A stretch of DNA of 64,000 bases from the NCBI RefSeq assembly GCF_006152065.1, contig NZ_VDFW01000009.1, positions 124,001 through 188,000 of the forward strand, written 5' to 3'. Position 1 is the stretch's first letter; every line of letters begins with the position of its first letter. The DNA is from Amycolatopsis alkalitolerans. Lineage in GTDB: Bacteria > Actinomycetota > Actinomycetes > Mycobacteriales > Pseudonocardiaceae. The notes beneath the pieces are model-generated. The model was not told the origin of the DNA. It saw only the letters and a program-made list of their open reading frames with translations, and did not search any database. Made by a program: the position numbers and the translations under genes. Shown in pieces: positions 17,313-26,298 of the stretch.

Positions 17313-19148
17313 ATGGGCCACTACAAGAGCAACGTGCGAGACCTCGAGTTCAACCTCTTCGAGGTGCTCGGCGTCCAGAATCGTCTCGGCAAGGGCGTAC
17401 TCGCGGACTCCGACGAGGAGACCGCGCGCGGTGCGCTGGCCGAACTGAACAACCTCGCCACCGGCCCGCTCGCGGAGTCCTTCGCCGACGCCGACCGCAA
17501 CCCGCCGGTGTACGACCCGAAGACGTTCTCCGCGACGCTGCCGGAATCCTTCAAGAAGAGCTACCAGCAGCTGTGGGACGGCGAGTGGTGGCGGCTGGGC
17601 CTGACCAACGACCTCGGCGGCCTCGGGCTGCCCCCCACCGTGCAGTGGGCCGCCTCGGAGCTCATCCTCGGCGCGAACCCGGCGCTGTTCATGTACATGG
17701 CCGGCCCGAGCTTCGCGATGATCCTCGACCGCAACGGCACCGAGGAGCAGAAGCGCTGGGCCCGGATCATGATCGACCGCGCGTGGGGCGCCACCATGGT
17801 GCTGACCGAGCCGGACGCCGGGTCCGACGTCGGCGCCGGGCGCACGAAGGCGATCAAGCAGGAGGACGGCTCCTGGCATCTCGACGGCGTGAAGCGGTTC
17901 ATCACCTCCGGCGACCAGGACATGACCGAGAACATCATGCACCTGGTGCTCGCCCGCCCCGAGGGCGCGAAGCCGGGCACCAAGGGCCTGTCGCTGTTCC
18001 TGGTGCCGAAGTTCCACTTCGACACGAACACCGGTGAGCTCGGCGAGCGCAACGGCGCCTTCGTCACCAACGTCGAGCACAAGATGGGCCTGAAGGTGTC
18101 CACCACCTGCGAGGTGACCTTCGGCCAGCACGGGACCCCGGCCAAGGGCTGGCTGCTCGGCGACGTCCACGACGGCATCGCGCAGATGTTCCAGGTGATC
18201 GAGTATGCCCGCATGATGGTGGGCACCAAGGCGATCGCGACGCTGTCCACCGGCTACCTCAACGCGCTCGAGTACGCCAAGGAGCGGGTGCAGGGCGCGG
18301 ACCTGACGCAGATGCTCGACAAGAGCGCGCCGCGCGTCACCATCACGCACCACCCCGACGTGCGCCGCTCGCTGATGTTGCAGAAGGCGTACGCGGAGGG
18401 CCTGCGCGCGGTGTACCTGTACACGGCCTCGTACCAGGACCAGGTGTGGACGCAGGACGGCGATGAGGCATCACTGAAGCTGGCCGAGCGGGTCAACGAC
18501 CTGCTGCTGCCGATCGTCAAGGGCGTCGGCTCCGAGCGGGCCACCGAGCAGCTCGTGCAGTCGCTGCAGACCCTGGGTGGGTCCGGCTTCCTGCAGGACT
18601 ACCCGATCGAGCAGTACATCCGCGATTCGAAGATCGACTCGCTGTACGAGGGCACCACGGCGATCCAGTCGCAGGACTTCTTCTTCCGCAAGATCGTCCG
18701 CGACAAGGGCCAGGCGCTCGGGCACCTCGCGAACGAGATCAGCAAGTTCGTGGAAGACACCGGGTCCGAGTCCGACGCGCGGCTCAAGAACGAGCGGCAG
18801 CTGCTCAAGCAGGCACTGGAAGACGTGCAGGGCATGCTCGGCGCGATGATCGGCTACCTGACCGCCTCGCAGGAGGACGCGAAGAACCTCTACAAGGTCG
18901 GCCAGCACACGGTGCGCCTGCTGCTCTCGGCCGGTGACCTGCTCGTCGGCTGGCAACTGCTGCGCCAGGCCGAGGTCGCACTGGCCAAAGTGGACGGTGC
19001 CGCCGCGAAGGACCAGGCGTTCTACCAGGGCAAGATCGCGGTGGCCTCATTCTTCGCGAAGAGCGTGCTGCCGGAGCTGACCGCGCGCCGCGCTGTCGTC
19101 GAGGGCGCCGACAACGACCTCATGGAGGTCCCGGAAGCCGCGTTCTGA
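17313..19148 (+). CDS. fadE5: Acyl-CoA dehydrogenase, FadE5 type
   Basis: A 611-residue acyl-CoA dehydrogenase, the same length as Mycobacterium tuberculosis FadE5 and closely similar from the first residues ([19 protein letters not shown]). It catalyses FAD-dependent alpha,beta-dehydrogenation of acyl-CoAs, the first oxidation of beta-oxidation. Visible parts are [16 protein letters not shown] (FAD/substrate region), [19 protein letters not shown] and [14 protein letters not shown], where the catalytic Glu is expected. A C-terminal helical extension follows residue 470. The gene is monocistronic, with two palindromes upstream. In mycobacteria fadE5 adjoins fadA2; here the two are 10 kb apart. 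Confidence 0.92.
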   Translation: MGHYKSNVRDLEFNLFEVLGVQNRLGKGVLADSDEETARGALAELNNLATGPLAESFADADRNPPVYDPKTFSATLPESFKKSYQQLWDGEWWRLGLTNDLGGLGLPPTVQWAASELILGANPALFMYMAGPSFAMILDRNGTEEQKRWARIMIDRAWGATMVLTEPDAGSDVGAGRTKAIKQEDGSWHLDGVKRFITSGDQDMTENIMHLVLARPEGAKPGTKGLSLFLVPKFHFDTNTGELGERNGAFVTNVEHKMGLKVSTTCEVTFGQHGTPAKGWLLGDVHDGIAQMFQVIEYARMMVGTKAIATLSTGYLNALEYAKERVQGADLTQMLDKSAPRVTITHHPDVRRSLMLQKAYAEGLRAVYLYTASYQDQVWTQDGDEASLKLAERVNDLLLPIVKGVGSERATEQLVQSLQTLGGSGFLQDYPIEQYIRDSKIDSLYEGTTAIQSQDFFFRKIVRDKGQALGHLANEISKFVEDTGSESDARLKNERQLLKQALEDVQGMLGAMIGYLTASQEDAKNLYKVGQHTVRLLLSAGDLLVGWQLLRQAEVALAKVDGAAAKDQAFYQGKIAVASFFAKSVLPELTARRAVVEGADNDLMEVPEAAF

Positions 19149-19239
19149 GTCCAGTCATGGCGAGGAGGTCACGAGCAGCGCGGTTTGGCCGCGGCCGCGC
19201 TACGGTATTCCCAGAGCCAACGAGACACAGGGAGTTTCG

Positions 19240-19515
19240 ATGACCATTGGCGGAATCATTTCGGCGATCGTCGTTGGCCTTATCATCGGCGCGCTCGGCC
19301 GCCTGATCGTGCCCGGTAGGCAGCGGATCCCGATCTGGCTGACCATCCTCATCGGCATCGCCGCGGCCTTCATCGGCTCCGCGATCGCGCGGGGCGTCGG
19401 CTACGCGAACACCCCGGGCTTCGACTGGCTCGAGTTCTTCACGCAGCTGGGGCTGGCCGCGGTCGGCGTCGGGCTCGTCAGCGGTTCGTTCGGCCGCCGC
19501 GGGATCAACCGGTAG
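19240..19515 (+). CDS. GlsB/YeaQ/YmgE-family small membrane protein
   Basis: A 91-residue protein with three hydrophobic segments and the glycine-rich patterns GLIIGALGRLIVPG and GIAAAFIGSAIA typical of transglycosylase-associated (GlsB/YeaQ) proteins. These are often stress-induced membrane proteins of unclear function. ATG at 19240 is preceded by CAGGGAG. It stands alone between fadE5 and the convergent VanW gene, 8 nt from the latter's stop. Confidence 0.75.
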   Translation: MTIGGIISAIVVGLIIGALGRLIVPGRQRIPIWLTILIGIAAAFIGSAIARGVGYANTPGFDWLEFFTQLGLAAVGVGLVSGSFGRRGINR

Positions 19516-19523
19516 CGGACGGA

Positions 19524-21395
19524 TCAGCAGAACACGATGGGCCGGGGCGCGTAGGTGACGGCCCGGCTGTCGCGGCGGACTTCGGCACCCGAGCCCAGGT
19601 CGTAGAGCACCCGCGTGTCGCTGGCGCTGAACCCCGGCGAGCCGGGCGAGCGCTGGCAGCCCGGCGGGCCGGGCTGGAGCGGCGGCGGGACGAAATCCGT
19701 GCGCGGGCCGGTGCCGCTCTCGACGCGGAACTGTTTCGTGCCCCAGATCCGCACCGTGACCGTTGAACCCGAGGTGAACGCCTCGATCGCGACACCACTG
19801 TTGAGATCGTCGGTGACCTTCAGATCGACCGGCGAACCGTCGTCCTGGATCGCCTTCGCGTCGCGCGCCACGGGGTAGCGGCCGAAGTAGTAGTCGTGCG
19901 CCGAATGCCCGGCGTCGGCCAGGCCGGCGAAGTACTCGGCGTTGTACAGCGTGGTCGCGAACTGCGAAACCCCGCCGCCCAGCACCGCGGGGCCGGTGCC
20001 GTCCTCGTTCACCGGCGCCGACACGAAACCCGCGGCGCCGTACGGGCCGACGCGATCGAGCAGGCTGAACGTCTCGCCGGGCCGGAGCACCGTCCCGGTC
20101 ACCTTGGCCGCCATCGCGGCCACGTTCGCGGCGTCGGCGCCGGAGAGGCCGCCGGTGGTGAACTCGCCGACGACTTCCTTGATGCCCAGGGCGTTCGCGT
20201 TGTCGGTGGACAGCTTCGGCGGCCGAGTCTGGTACTGGACAGGCAACTCCCGGTGGTCACCCTTGACGAACACGCTCATCAGCGGTTTCAACGTGCCGGC
20301 CCAGTCGACCTGACGCGCATCCTCCGACGGCTGGACCACCGGCGCGCCACCGGTGAACACGATCTGCGCGTCCTTGCCCGGTTTCTCCGTGGCGGCAAGC
20401 TGCGGCTGCAGATCGTCCCGCAGCTTCGCGGCGTCGACGCCGACCTGGAGCGAGCCGTCGTCCTTGGCGGTGAACCGCAGCGCGGCGGAAATGGCGGTGG
20501 GCTGGAGGATCCCGTCCGTCCCGTCGCCGTGGAACACGACGGGCGCCGACACGGCGGGCTGGACGATGTTGTCCAGCGCTGCGTGCACCCCGGCCGAGGT
20601 GGCCTTCACCGGCGTCAAGGTCATCGGCAGCCGCACCCCGCTCTTGTCGAGCCAGCGTGCCCGGACGAGATTCGCCGCGCCCTGGACGTCCTGGAGGGTC
20701 TGCCCGGCGCGCGGCTCGATCGCGTAGGCCGTCACGCCGCCGTCCGTGCCTTGCGCGGGTTCGAAGCCGATGCCGCCTTCGGTCGGCGGGTGATCGAGTT
20801 TGCCGGTCGCGAGCTTGCCGACGGCCTGGTTCAGCGCGTCCGGGTCCACCTTGGTCACCACGTCGATGTCGCGCTTGGTGAAGAACGAGCGGATCCGGTC
20901 GAGCGGGTCGAGGGGCTGGTGACCGGCCTGCGCGAGGGTGGACGGCCAGTCAAGGCCGAGCCCCGAGTGCAGCGGATCGAGCGTGCTCCGCACGTCGCCG
21001 GCGATGATCGGGACCGGCTCGGTCAGCCTCGGTTCGAGCTGACGGCGAAGCTTCGCCTCGGCGTCGGCCCGGCTGAGCCCGCCGACATCGACCCCGGCGA
21101 CGACGACCCCACGCGGAACCTCGCCGGCGCTGAGGATGAGGTCCACCGTGTAGAGCACCACGCCGATGACCAGCACGCCGCCGGTCACCATGAGGATCTT
21201 GCCGAGAAAGCGCTTTCCGCGCGACGGCCAGGGCCGGCCGCCGCGATCGCCGTCGAGCAACTCCTCGACCAGCGTGTCCTCGTGCGCGTCGAGCGGTTCC
21301 TCGGTCAGGAACTCGGGTGCGGCGCGCGAACCGGTGATCCGCCCGGTCCGGCGATCGTCCGAGTCCCAGTTCGGCCAGTAGTGGTCCTCGCGCAC
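19524..21395 (-). CDS. VanW-family envelope protein with peptidoglycan-binding domains
   Basis: A 623-residue protein with a cytoplasmic N-terminus of about 60 residues, one membrane helix at about 65-88 (ILMVTGGVLVIGVVLYTVDLI), and an extracellular part. The latter contains repeated PG-binding-4-like domains (VPRGVVVAGVDVGGLSRADAEAKL and a second copy near residue 270) and a VanW domain at about 430-570 (LRPGETFSLLDRVGPY, VLGGGVSQFATTLYNAEYF). Related proteins occur in many actinomycetes and in vancomycin-resistance clusters; the activity is unknown. The GTG start has a strong GGGAGGGG ribosome site. Confidence 0.85.
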   Translation of the reverse strand: MREDHYWPNWDSDDRRTGRITGSRAAPEFLTEEPLDAHEDTLVEELLDGDRGGRPWPSRGKRFLGKILMVTGGVLVIGVVLYTVDLILSAGEVPRGVVVAGVDVGGLSRADAEAKLRRQLEPRLTEPVPIIAGDVRSTLDPLHSGLGLDWPSTLAQAGHQPLDPLDRIRSFFTKRDIDVVTKVDPDALNQAVGKLATGKLDHPPTEGGIGFEPAQGTDGGVTAYAIEPRAGQTLQDVQGAANLVRARWLDKSGVRLPMTLTPVKATSAGVHAALDNIVQPAVSAPVVFHGDGTDGILQPTAISAALRFTAKDDGSLQVGVDAAKLRDDLQPQLAATEKPGKDAQIVFTGGAPVVQPSEDARQVDWAGTLKPLMSVFVKGDHRELPVQYQTRPPKLSTDNANALGIKEVVGEFTTGGLSGADAANVAAMAAKVTGTVLRPGETFSLLDRVGPYGAAGFVSAPVNEDGTGPAVLGGGVSQFATTLYNAEYFAGLADAGHSAHDYYFGRYPVARDAKAIQDDGSPVDLKVTDDLNSGVAIEAFTSGSTVTVRIWGTKQFRVESGTGPRTDFVPPPLQPGPPGCQRSPGSPGFSASDTRVLYDLGSGAEVRRDSRAVTYAPRPIVFC

Positions 21396-21413
21396 CTCAC
21401 CCCTCCCGGTGAG

Positions 21414-21764
21414 CTACAAGTACAACCCCGTGCCGTGCTCCGTGCGTTCGGTGGCGACGGCGTGGATGTCACGCTCGCGCATGACCAGGTACGCCTCGCC
21501 CTGAATCTCGACCTCCAGCTGGTCCTCGGGGTTGAACAGGACGCGGTCGGAGACCTTCACGTTGCGCACATTACTGCCTACGCCCAGTACATCGCCCCAA
21601 GCGAGCCGGCGTGCCACCTGCGCGGTCGCGGGAATCACGATGCCGCCGCCGCTGCGGCGTTCCCCCTCGTCCGGGGACAACCGGACCAGCACCCGGTCGT
21701 GCAGCATCTGGACTTCCAGCTTCGGGCCCTGACCCGGACCCGGCAGGCTTGTGGCAGCGGACAC
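21414..21764 (-). CDS. GroES-like co-chaperonin domain protein
   Basis: A 116-residue protein whose residues 20-110 match the GroES fold: MLHDRVLVRLSPDEGERRSGGGIVIPATA, then VGSNVRNVKVSDRVLFNPEDQLEVEIQGEAYLVMRERDIHAV. The segment equivalent to the GroEL-binding mobile loop differs from standard GroES. No groEL is adjacent, so this is a divergent second GroES rather than the housekeeping copy. GTG at 21764 is chosen; another GTG at 21782 is possible and neither has a clear ribosome site. It is followed 18 nt later by the VanW gene on the same strand. Confidence 0.78.
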   Translation of the reverse strand: MSAATSLPGPGQGPKLEVQMLHDRVLVRLSPDEGERRSGGGIVIPATAQVARRLAWGDVLGVGSNVRNVKVSDRVLFNPEDQLEVEIQGEAYLVMRERDIHAVATERTEHGTGLYL

Positions 21765-21798
21765 GCGAGTAATGCTACGCACCCACACGGACGATGGG

Positions 21799-23631
21799 TT
21801 ACTCCGCCGAACCGGCCATAATGAGCTGGAGGCTCGCCGGAGCGCCGTCGGTGAGCCGGATCGGCACCCCCCAGTCCTGGCGCGTGACCCGGCAGGCCGG
21901 ATGGGCGGCGTCGGAATCGCAACTCGCCGCCTGCACGACAACCTGCAGCACGCCTTCCGAGTAGCCCTCGGCGAGCGTGATCTCGCGGGTCAACTCGGTG
22001 CCCACGCCGCCGCCGTCGACGAGCAACTCGGGCGGCGAAGCACTGATCTCCAGACGCGTCGACGGGCCGAACCGGTCGTCGAGCTTCTCGCCGGGTGGCG
22101 GCGTGAACACCACCGAAAGCTGCACTCCACCGGGCGCGAGCAGGCTCGGCGGGCGGCGCACGGCGTGCGCGTCGCCCAGGTGCCGGCCGGCTTCGGACGA
22201 GAGCGGCAGCACGTGCAGCCGGTGCGCGGCCGACTCGACCACCAGCAACTCGTCGTCGAGGACGAGCAGCCCGGACGGCTCCGCGAGCCCGCCGGTGATC
22301 GTGGAGACCTCGCGGCTTTCCGGGTTGTAGCGGCGGATCGCGCCGTTGTAGGTGTCGGCGATCGCGAGTGTGCCGTCGGGCAGGGCCGCGACGCCGAGCG
22401 GATGCTGTAGCAGCGCGTCTTCGGCGTCACCGTCGCGGTGACCGAACGTGAACAGGTCGTACCCGACGGCGGTGTGCACTTCGCCGTTTTCGATCCACCG
22501 CAGGGCCGAGGTCTCGGCGTCGGCCAGCCAGAGCCGGTTTCCCTGCACTGCGAGGCCGGACGTCTGCGCGAAGAACGCCTCGGGCAGCGGGCCGTCGCGT
22601 AGGCCTTCGACGGTCGTGCCCGCGTACCGTGCGATCGTGCCCTTGACCGGGTCGAACAGGTCCAGCGTGTGGTTGCCGGCCATCGCGACCACGACCCCGC
22701 CGACGGGCGCCCACCAGGCCACGTCCCATGGGCTGGTGAGGTCGATTTCCCTTGCCGGCCCGCCGGTTTCCCCGTCGCGCCACTGGTCGCCGGTACCGGC
22801 CACAGTGGACACTTCGCCGCTGCTCAGGTTGATCCCGCGCAGCAGGTGCCCGGCAGTGTCCGCGACCACGAGGTGGTAACCGGCCCGCTCGGCGACCTCC
22901 GCGGGCAGCAGGGTGAGGCCCGACGGCTCGGAGAACCGGGCGACGTCGAACGCGCCGTCCACCGCGCCTCGCTCACCGCCGCCGAACCGGCGGACGACCG
23001 TCTCCGCGTCGGATGCGAATTCGACGATGGAGTGGTGTGCGGTGTCAGCGACGAGGATCCGGCCCTCGGCCGTCGCGACCGCCTTGCTCGGAAACGCGAG
23101 CGGGCCCTGTTGCTCTTCGGCCGGCACGTACAGGCTGCCACCCCGGCGGAGGGTGCCCTTGGCTTCGTACTCGGCCACCAGGCCGGTGATCACCCGGCGC
23201 AGGGCCTCCGCATGCCCCTCACCGGCGGCCACGTGCACGACGTAGCCGGCCGGGTCGACGATCACCAGCGTCGGCCACGCTTTCACTGCGTACTGCGACC
23301 ACGTCTCCAGCTCCGGATCGTTGAGCACCGGATGGTGCACCTCGTACCGGCGCACGGCCGCCCTGATCGCCGCCATCTCACCCTCATGCAGGAACTTCGG
23401 CGAGTGCACGCCGATCGTCACCAGGACGTCGGCGAACTCCTCCTCCAGCTGGCGAAGTTCGTCGAGCACGTGCAGGCAGTTGATGCAGCCGGAGGTCCAG
23501 AAGTCCAGCAGCACGATCTTGCCGCGTAGCTCGGCGAGCCTGATCTGCTTGCCGCCGGTGTTGAGCCAGCCGTCACCGGACAGCTCGGGCGCGCGCACGC
23601 GGGATCGAACAGAAGTCACGTCGAAGGTCAA
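21799..23631 (-). CDS. Thioredoxin-NHL repeat protein
   Basis: A 610-residue fusion. Residues 20-150 are a TlpA/thioredoxin-like domain with the redox pair in SGCINCLHV and the cis-Pro region AVKAWPTLVIVDPAG. Residues 170-480 contain NHL beta-propeller repeats (LVADTAHHSIVEF, LVVADTAGHLLRGI, LAIADTYNGAIRRY), and the rest is a beta-rich domain. No signal peptide is present, so it is likely cytoplasmic. Such proteins are common in actinobacteria and may be thiol oxidoreductases; the substrate is unknown. Start TTG at 23631 has GGGAG 7 nt upstream; a GTG four codons later is an alternative. Confidence 0.82.
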   Translation of the reverse strand: MTFDVTSVRSRVRAPELSGDGWLNTGGKQIRLAELRGKIVLLDFWTSGCINCLHVLDELRQLEEEFADVLVTIGVHSPKFLHEGEMAAIRAAVRRYEVHHPVLNDPELETWSQYAVKAWPTLVIVDPAGYVVHVAAGEGHAEALRRVITGLVAEYEAKGTLRRGGSLYVPAEEQQGPLAFPSKAVATAEGRILVADTAHHSIVEFASDAETVVRRFGGGERGAVDGAFDVARFSEPSGLTLLPAEVAERAGYHLVVADTAGHLLRGINLSSGEVSTVAGTGDQWRDGETGGPAREIDLTSPWDVAWWAPVGGVVVAMAGNHTLDLFDPVKGTIARYAGTTVEGLRDGPLPEAFFAQTSGLAVQGNRLWLADAETSALRWIENGEVHTAVGYDLFTFGHRDGDAEDALLQHPLGVAALPDGTLAIADTYNGAIRRYNPESREVSTITGGLAEPSGLLVLDDELLVVESAAHRLHVLPLSSEAGRHLGDAHAVRRPPSLLAPGGVQLSVVFTPPPGEKLDDRFGPSTRLEISASPPELLVDGGGVGTELTREITLAEGYSEGVLQVVVQAASCDSDAAHPACRVTRQDWGVPIRLTDGAPASLQLIMAGSAE

Positions 23632-23668
23632 CGAGCGGCTCCCGCCGGGGTTGTTCCCGGCCCGCCGG

Positions 23669-24607
23669 TCACGGCCGCAGCACGACCCGGCCGAGCACGG
23701 CGTGGTCCTCCACCAGCCGCTGTGCCTTCACCGCGTCCTCGAGCGGGAACGTGCCGTGTATGGGGGCTTCGAGCCGGCCTTTCGCGAGCAGTTCGAGGAC
23801 ATCGGCGCGCGTCGCCCGCACTTCCTTGGCCCACGCGTCGAGGCCCGCACAGCCGGTGAAGGTGAGCCCGCGGTAGGCGAGATCGGCGGCCTCGATCGCG
23901 GGCTGCGCACCGCTCAGCAACCCGTAGTAAAGCATCCGGCCGGTACCGGAGGCGAGCGCGTCGAGCAGGTTCTTCGAGGTCCGGCCGCCGATCGCCTCGA
24001 AGATCACGCCCAGTCCGCGCGGCACCTCGTCCGTCCATTGTGGATCGTGATGGTCCAGGACGAGATCGGCACCGAGGCGGGCGGCGAACTCCCGCTTCGC
24101 CGCGCTGCCCGCCGTCGCCGTCACGTGCGCGGCCCCGTTCCGGTGCGCGAGTTGCACGAGGTAGCTGCCGACCCCGCCGCTGCCCGCCGCCTCGACCAGG
24201 ACCTGCTCGCCCCGTGCGTTCGCCTTACGCAGCAAGGCGAGCGCGACCGAGCCGGGTGTCGCGGCGGCCACGGCGTCGGTGGTCGAAACACTGTCGGGGA
24301 TGGGGGTGACCTCCTCGACCGGGGCGGCGAGGTACTCCGCCCACGCGCCGCAGGAGAAGGTCATGGCGGCGACTCGCTGTCCCTTCAGCGGTCCGCCGAC
24401 CACGGTGCCCGCCGCCTCGAAACCGAACACCATCGGCAGTCCGGTCGGCAGCGGGAACTGGCCCGAGCGGATGCCGACCTCGTAGTAGGCGGCCGCGATC
24501 GCTTCGACCCGGATGAGCACCTGACCGGGCCCGGGCACCGGTTCCGGCATGTCTTCGAGTCGTAGCCGGTCCGCGTCGCCGTACTCGCGAAGCGTCATCG
24601 CACGCAT
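23669..24607 (-). CDS. Zinc-independent quinone oxidoreductase (MDR family)
   Basis: A 312-residue medium-chain dehydrogenase/reductase of the quinone oxidoreductase type. It has the N-terminal GroES-like fold (MRAMTLREYGDADRLRLEDMPEP) and the Rossmann domain motif VLVEAAGSGGVGSYLVQLA. The structural and catalytic zinc ligands of alcohol dehydrogenases are missing. It probably reduces quinones or enones with NADPH. ATG at 24607 has GGAGG at good distance. It is divergent from a TetR gene, with two putative operators between. Confidence 0.85.
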   Translation of the reverse strand: MRAMTLREYGDADRLRLEDMPEPVPGPGQVLIRVEAIAAAYYEVGIRSGQFPLPTGLPMVFGFEAAGTVVGGPLKGQRVAAMTFSCGAWAEYLAAPVEEVTPIPDSVSTTDAVAAATPGSVALALLRKANARGEQVLVEAAGSGGVGSYLVQLAHRNGAAHVTATAGSAAKREFAARLGADLVLDHHDPQWTDEVPRGLGVIFEAIGGRTSKNLLDALASGTGRMLYYGLLSGAQPAIEAADLAYRGLTFTGCAGLDAWAKEVRATRADVLELLAKGRLEAPIHGTFPLEDAVKAQRLVEDHAVLGRVVLRP

Positions 24608-24620
24608 TCGTCCTCCAAGT

Positions 24621-24671
24621 GGACCGTTGGTCAAGTTAGTGCCGGCTACTATATGGACTGACGGTCAAGTT
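24621..24671. promoter_or_regulatory. Two putative TetR operators
   Basis: A 17-nt element GGACYGNYGGTCAAGTT occurs twice in direct orientation, at 24621-24637 and 24655-24671, 34 bp apart. Each contains a palindromic core: GACC-GTT-GGTC in the first and GAC-N5-GTC in the second. They lie in the 79-bp gap between the oxidoreductase and the divergent TetR gene and probably mediate repression of both. Confidence 0.6.
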
Positions 24672-24686
24672 GTCGAGGAGCGGGCG

Positions 24687-25265
24687 ATGGCAGAACGCGC
24701 GGACGCGGCCCGCAACCGACGCGCGATCCTGCGCGCCGCCGAGGACCTGATCGCCGCCAGCGGTCCGGAACACGTGTCGATCGAGCGGGTCGCGGCGGAC
24801 GCGGGGGTCGGCAAGGGCACGGTGTTCCACCGGTTCACCAACCGCGCCGGCCTGATGCGGGCGCTCGCGATGGAGCGGATCAGCGAGTTCCAGCAGGCGT
24901 GGCGTGGCGGCCCGCCGCCGCTCGGTCCCGGTGCGCCCGCCCGCGCGCGGTTGACGGCGTTCCTGGACGCCGTCGTCGAACTGTCCTCGCGGAACGTCTC
25001 GCTGCTTGCGGCCTACGAGCACGCGTCCGGGCACCGGCAGGACAACCCGATCTACGTCGAGTGGCATGGGCACATCAGGGAGTTGATCGCCGAGGCGCGG
25101 CCCGACCTCGACGCCGAGGTGGTGGCTCACATCCTGCTCGGCGCGCTCAGCAGCGACCTGATCGTGCACATGCTCCGCGACGGCGAGGCAGAACGCCTGT
25201 CGGTTTCGTTGCGGCAACTGGCCGATGCACTGCTCGGGGAGCAAATCGAGCCGCCCGCGCGTTGA
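24687..25265 (+). CDS. TetR-family transcriptional regulator
   Basis: A 192-residue repressor with an N-terminal TetR helix-turn-helix at residues 8-55 (RRAILRAAEDLIAASGPEHVSIERVAADAGVGKGTVFHRF) and an all-helical ligand domain. It is divergent from the quinone oxidoreductase gene, which is the probable target; the inducer may be an electrophile or quinone. ATG at 24687 follows GAGGAG. Its stop is 6 nt before fxsA. Confidence 0.85.
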   Translation: MAERADAARNRRAILRAAEDLIAASGPEHVSIERVAADAGVGKGTVFHRFTNRAGLMRALAMERISEFQQAWRGGPPPLGPGAPARARLTAFLDAVVELSSRNVSLLAAYEHASGHRQDNPIYVEWHGHIRELIAEARPDLDAEVVAHILLGALSSDLIVHMLRDGEAERLSVSLRQLADALLGEQIEPPAR

Positions 25266-25271
25266 ACGGGT

Positions 25272-25697
25272 ATGGCTGTTTTCTTCCTGCTCTACGTGGT
25301 CGCCGAGGTGGCCGCCGTGTGGGCGGTGAGCTCAGCCGTCGGAGTGCTCGGCACGCTGGGCCTGCTGCTGGCCGGCGCGATCCTCGGGTCCTGGCTCGCG
25401 CGCCGCGAAGGCGCCCGTGCCGCCCGCGCGTTCATGACCGCCGCCACGGCGGGGCGTTCACCGCAGGCCGAGGTCACCGACGGCATGCTCGTCGGCCTCG
25501 GCGGGCTGCTGATCCTGCTGCCGGGCTTCCTCAGCGATATCGCCGGGCTGTTGCTACTCCTGCCGCCTTCGCGCGGCGTGGTGCGCCGGGCCTGGCTGCG
25601 CCGCGCGGAGAAGCGGATGCCGTCGGCGAGCCGCGTGATCGTGGTGGACAGCGAGGTCGTCCCTGACGACCGCGCGCACCCGGTCATCGAGGGCTAG
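25272..25697 (+). CDS. fxsA: FxsA-family membrane protein
   Basis: A 141-residue protein with the FxsA pattern: helices at about 2-24 and 28-48 (LLLAGAILGSWLARREG), then LVGLGGLLILLPGFLSDIAGLLLLLPPSRGVVR. In E. coli FxsA prevents exclusion of phage T7 by the F plasmid; the actinobacterial role is unknown. It follows the TetR gene at 6 nt and its stop shares CTAG with the SCP2 gene on the other strand. Confidence 0.85.
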   Translation: MAVFFLLYVVAEVAAVWAVSSAVGVLGTLGLLLAGAILGSWLARREGARAARAFMTAATAGRSPQAEVTDGMLVGLGGLLILLPGFLSDIAGLLLLLPPSRGVVRRAWLRRAEKRMPSASRVIVVDSEVVPDDRAHPVIEG

Positions 25698-26254
25698 CGA
25701 GGGCTCGGCAGGTCGAAGAATCCGGCCAGCCGCACGGCGGGCGCGTACTCGCCCTTCACCTTGACCTTGCCGGTCACGAACATGGTCGCGACGGCCGCGT
25801 TCCCGGTCGCGATCCGGTAGAAGTCGTCCGCCGCCACCGTGATCGTGGTGTCCGGCTCGCGCCCGAGATCGGCCCCGGACACACATGTGCCATCCTCGAT
25901 CACCGTCTGGAACCGGTCGAAGCCCCCGTCGCCGTCGCCACCGGAGAACCGCCAGTTGACCACGACGCACGAATACTTCGCCTTTTCCGGTAAGAAATGA
26001 TCCGACATCCGCCGGAAGATTTCCTCCAGAAACAACCTGCGCAGTTCCGGATGTCCGGCGACCGCCCGCAACTGCTCCTTCGTGGCCCGGCCCACCACGT
26101 CCACCAGCGTTTCCGTGGACATCGCGCCCATCTCCACGCCGGCGCCCGCCGAGCCGAGCATGTGCAGGGTTTCCAGCAGGCGGATGAACTGCCCGGCGCT
26201 CAGCTTCGCCAGGTCTATCCGGCGAGCGAATGCGTCGATGACATCCGAGGACAC
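25694..26254 (-). CDS. SCP2 sterol-carrier-like protein
   Basis: A 186-residue protein. The C-terminal half resembles SCP2 lipid-transfer domains (EPDTTITVAADDFYRIATGNAAVATMFVTGKVKVKGEY); the N-terminal half is helical. SCP2 proteins bind acyl-CoA or sterols, which suits the fatty-acid genes nearby. It is divergent from the TetR gene at 26299 with a 44-bp gap and may share its promoter region. Start GTG at 26254 without a strong ribosome site. Confidence 0.75.
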   Translation of the reverse strand: MSSDVIDAFARRIDLAKLSAGQFIRLLETLHMLGSAGAGVEMGAMSTETLVDVVGRATKEQLRAVAGHPELRRLFLEEIFRRMSDHFLPEKAKYSCVVVNWRFSGGDGDGGFDRFQTVIEDGTCVSGADLGREPDTTITVAADDFYRIATGNAAVATMFVTGKVKVKGEYAPAVRLAGFFDLPSPR

Positions 26255-26298
26255 CCAATGATCGTACCGGTGCCGGGACGACGAGGTAGCTTCTCACT

